64,000 nt of DNA. Source: Pteria penguin (taxonomy: Eukaryota > Mollusca > Bivalvia > Pterioida > Pteriidae). Shown here piece after piece: positions 58,340 to 64,000 of the stretch (the first letter of the stretch is position 1; each line of letters begins with the position of its first letter). The stretch covers positions 43,966,312 to 44,030,311 of the forward strand of contig CM068587.1 in the NCBI GenBank assembly GCA_035048485.1, in the 5' to 3' direction. Under the pieces are notes generated by a model, which saw only the letters and a list, made by a program, of their open reading frames with translations, ran no database searches and had not been told where the DNA came from. Made by a program: the position numbers and the translations under genes.

Positions 58340-58560
58340 TTGAATTGTGTCGACTTGTGAGATAATAAAGTCGAATTCTCAGATAAATAAATTGACTGGT
58401 CAGCTTGTTATCTTGAGTTGTCAGATAGATAAATCGACTTGCCATATTTTTATGTTGACTTGTCAGATAAATCAATTGACTCGTCAGTTCGCTATGTTGA
58501 CTTGTCAGATAAATAAATTGACTTGTTAGCTTGCTATGTTGCATTGTCAGGTAAATATGA
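58340..58560. repeat. Minisatellite, about 42-bp unit
   Basis: Five to six imperfect units of the form GACTTGTCAGATAAATAAAT, TGACTTGTCAGCTTGCTATG. Both strands are open through it (60-94 codons) because 42 is a multiple of three; the predicted 14-residue repeats have no known counterpart. Confidence 0.8.
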
Positions 58561-58721
58561 TGGATCGTTATCTGGTGGCATAAGCGAACAATAACACGAC
58601 TTTAGGGCGAGTTACCAACATCATAATGAGGTTTTCGAAATTGGAAAAGATTATCTCTGAAGTCAACTTTATCGTTCAATAGGTTGACAGAAACATGAAA
58701 AAGGATTTTTTGTTTGTTTTA

Positions 58722-58950
58722 TTCCCTCGGATCGATAGATCGGGGGCATATTGTTTTTATTCTGTCTGTTTGTTTGTCTGTTATCAACTTCTGAACCGTG
58801 AAAGAGAGACTTTATATTTGACATGCATATTCAACCAATGAAGCCCATTCAAATGACACCAAGTTGGATGACCTTTTGATCTTGACAATGACCATTACGG
58901 TAATGGGTTTTTTTTTTTTGGGGGGGGGGACTTTGTTGCCGCCTTGGTCC
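58722..58950 (+). repeat. Dispersed repeat family R1, copy 2
   Basis: CCCTCGGATCGATAGATCGG, TTCTGTCTGTTTGTTTGTCT, TTCAAATGACACCAAG, GATGACCTTTTGATCTTGAC and GGACTTTGTTGCCGCC match 22,371-22,615 in order. A T11G9 run separates the last two blocks. Confidence 0.7.
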
Positions 58951-59491
58951 CAAGAGTTTCACAAACACAGCTTGTTTTATTAATGTTCCTATATTGTATG
59001 TCATACAGACACAACATATCATAATACCGAAACAGACTATGTGTGCCTTGGTTAATGTAGAAGGAGAGGGGTGTTGGAGATTGGAGCATGGGGAGAGAGG
59101 AGTTCCCATATCTTACTTGTCTCCAATTACAACGGCATTTGCTTTTAATTCGAACACACACTTTACGGTCTTTTACATCTGACACGCTGTTTAATTGTGC
59201 ATTTACTCGTGAAAGTGTGCCCGAAAAGTGACGATAGAGTCAGGTGAGTGGTTTTCATATCTTGAGAAACATGGTAAGTTTATACTCTGTTTTCTGGTAT
59301 TGCATTCTATACTTACTTTTTGATTTACTGGTATATTCTCTCAAATCGTTGTTCTTGGTGACTCCATGGTGTCTTCTGCCACATAACTGAGCCAGTAACT
59401 CCTCTTTTTTCTTTCTGTTCAAATGCGTTTTATTACATACCCGACAGGAACAATATTTTGTCCCCGACGAGGGCTACATGCTTGGGTGATT

Positions 59492-59498
<7 letters not shown>
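58951..59498. other. No gene recognised
   Basis: Short frames on both strands without recognisable domains. Confidence 0.4.

Positions 59499-59531
<33 letters not shown>
59499..59531. repeat. (AG)n microsatellite
   Basis: About 16 AG units; a (GT)n-G13 tract follows at 59,689-59,713. Confidence 0.95.
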
Positions 59532-59533
<2 letters not shown>

Positions 59534-59744
59534 GTACGTTGTTTCCATATATGCAACAGCTCTCGACTGGCAGCAACACAAATTTGCAACGCTTTTATTA
59601 TGCATTATTATGGTGCATCTCACCTACATATTTTACGCTGCAAGGCCTAGGTATGTTTTACGGCAGTGACTGCCTCAGGAAAAGGGTGTGTGTGTGTGTG
59701 GGGGGGGGGGGGGTTTAGGGTGCACCTCCGGTTTAATTTACAAA

Positions 59745-59800
59745 TCCGTTGTGGCCGAACGGTTAGCGCGTCGAACTCGTGATCGCAGTTTTGGATTTAA
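59745..59800 (+). repeat. SINE head fragment (tRNA-like A box)
   Basis: TTGTGGCCGAACGGTTAGCG and CGTCGAACTCGTGATCG resemble the 5' half of a tRNA-Leu/Ser-like SINE head; the B box is not preserved. Confidence 0.5.
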
Positions 59801-63270
<3,470 letters not shown>

Positions 63271-63360
63271 CAAATAAGGATAAAGATAATGTCAAACGTA
63301 AAAAAATTCAATATTAAAAAAATAAGAACATTGTCTTCAAAGCTTAACATATTTTATTCA

Positions 63361-63400
63361 ATTACAACACGTGTTTCGGCATTATGAGCCTCTTCAGTTA
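63361..63400 (-). ncRNA. Hammerhead-ribozyme-like motif in the PLE 3' region
   Basis: Minus strand: CUGAAGA (63,397-63,391), GGC, loop UCAUAAU, GCC (stem II), GAAA (63,377-63,374), then a stem III ACA/UGU with loop CGUGU, and UGUA placing the cleavage base A at 63,363. Here the U before the cleavage base and its A partner are both present. Stem I pairing with the flanks is weak, so activity is uncertain. Hammerheads are an established feature of many canonical PLEs. Confidence 0.6.
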
Positions 63401-63545
63401 ATGATGCATGATAATACAACAAGCAAGTATATATACACATATTCTTAGATAATAATGACAACAATAGAATATCAGATAAAGTATATAGTAAGTATTTTAA
63501 CAAAAGTATCTGATATAATCTCACATTCCACTACGTGGGATGATG

Positions 63546-63803
63546 CTAGGTTTTGTTAAGGGAAAGTTTATATTTGTTGATGAAATCTTGCTCTTTGATC
63601 GAAATGATTGAATAGTTGTCTGTTTGGTATATAGGCATAACCTTAAATTTGCCATTACTACAATGATGAAGGTGTGTGCTCACAAATAACACTCGGTTTT
63701 GTGAGTGTTTTATATTGCTTTTATGTAAAGCTACTCTGTGTTTTAAACATTGTGTTGACCCAATATATTCTTCTTTACATTCTTCTTCAGCACAATGTTT
63801 AAA
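63546..63803 (-). CDS. C-terminal GIY-YIG endonuclease of a Penelope-like element (partial)
   Basis: The minus strand is open for 85 codons before TAG at 63,546-63,548. The sequence KHCAEEECKEEYIGSTQ carries the YIG half of the motif with flanking Cys. HRVALHKSNIKHSQNR gives the Arg/His region, STHLHHCSNGKFKV the later His/Cys part and IKEQDFINKYKLSLN the likely catalytic Glu. In canonical PLEs this domain sits at the C-terminus of the RT polyprotein and nicks target DNA. Here it ends the ORF with no RT after it, the opposite of the Naiad-type order. The GIY half upstream is not clear: the frame is interrupted just before 63,803, so the copy may be frameshifted. There is no ATG, which is expected for a domain inside a longer ORF. 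Confidence 0.6.
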   Translation of the reverse strand, partial: FKHCAEEECKEEYIGSTQCLKHRVALHKSNIKHSQNRVLFVSTHLHHCSNGKFKVMPIYQTDNYSIISIKEQDFINKYKLSLNKT

Positions 63804-64000
63804 TCACAGACACGGTTTATATTAATGTAATGATAAAGTATAAGACATATTTACGAGTTATGACTTTTTAACTTTTGTGACAATGGTAATACCTCAAATT
63901 CCTATGAAATGCACTAGCAGAAGATGCATATTTGCTTCTGGCACATACTCCCTCTTGTATTTCTTCCAGGGGCGTGCCATAGCCTATATGTCTATTTTGT

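Larger units (their letters stand above)
63271..64000 (-). mobile_element. 3' end of a canonical PLE with C-terminal GIY-YIG, abutting (TA)n
   Basis: Going left from the window edge on the minus strand: the end of a GIY-YIG coding region (63,803 to 63,546), then about 270 bp of 3' region with a hammerhead-like motif, then the (TA)n tract. The element continues beyond the window. Confidence 0.7.

Noticed and set aside
58260..58544. Protein with 14-residue repeats (LTSQFIYLTSQHSEL) on the minus strand.
   Set aside because: Comes from a 42-bp minisatellite. The opposite strand is open as well, and no domain is known.

Overview
The window looks like nuclear DNA of a molluscan, probably bivalve, genome. 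It is AT-rich, has no bacterial operons, and contains no host gene I can name. Bivalve is my inference from familiar repeat types: tRNA-derived SINEs with a shared central domain and GACGT-AAACA-type tails, a dispersed repeat ending in a 12-bp-arm GC hairpin, and Penelope-like, LINE, Mutator and Harbinger relatives typical of invertebrates. Almost everything recognisable is repetitive or mobile.

Layout. 1-10,375: a homogeneous tandem satellite, monomer about 174-175 bp, largely organised as a four-monomer higher-order repeat of about 697 bp. 10,376-12,228 and 16,147-19,410: an older, diverged layer of the same satellite with two inverted blocks. A 5'-truncated Naiad-type Penelope-like element (copy B) is inserted between these two parts, and is itself split by a 1.14-kb Helitron-like element carrying a SINE. 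19,634-19,962: a MITE. 20,270-22,360: a second, diverged Naiad-type copy (C) on the minus strand. 24,985-25,545: a Mutator-like transposase relic. 25,615-28,775: a third and most diverged satellite layer.

30-39 kb: a relic of a second PLE lineage, two copies of a repeat carrying a hammerhead-like core, SINE heads, tandem minisatellites and a Harbinger-type DDE transposase relic. 40.4-47.3 kb: pieces of a non-LTR retrotransposon on the plus strand. They comprise a gag-like ORF1 with zinc knuckles joined to a NADAR domain, an APE-type endonuclease piece, an RT piece and a post-RT piece. This element is interrupted by a SINE with an 11-bp target duplication and by a PLE with an 8-bp target duplication.

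48,186-52,105: the best-preserved element, a near-complete Naiad-type PLE (copy A: N-terminal GIY-YIG, CxC linker, C-terminal RT). It is preceded by a 514-bp pseudo-LTR that differs from the 3' copy at one position. 53-64 kb: AT-rich sequence with possible but unproven exons, another LINE piece, minisatellites, long (TA)n and G33 tracts. At the right edge is the 3' end of a canonical PLE with C-terminal GIY-YIG coding sequence and a hammerhead-like motif, abutting a 310-bp (TA)n tract.

Reading it together: this is a heterochromatin-like stretch in which a satellite has been renewed from one side while older flanks collect nested transposons. The most promising points are the recent Naiad copy, the HOR satellite with a conserved 43-bp dyad, the NADAR domain fused to a LINE ORF1, and the hammerhead-like motifs.
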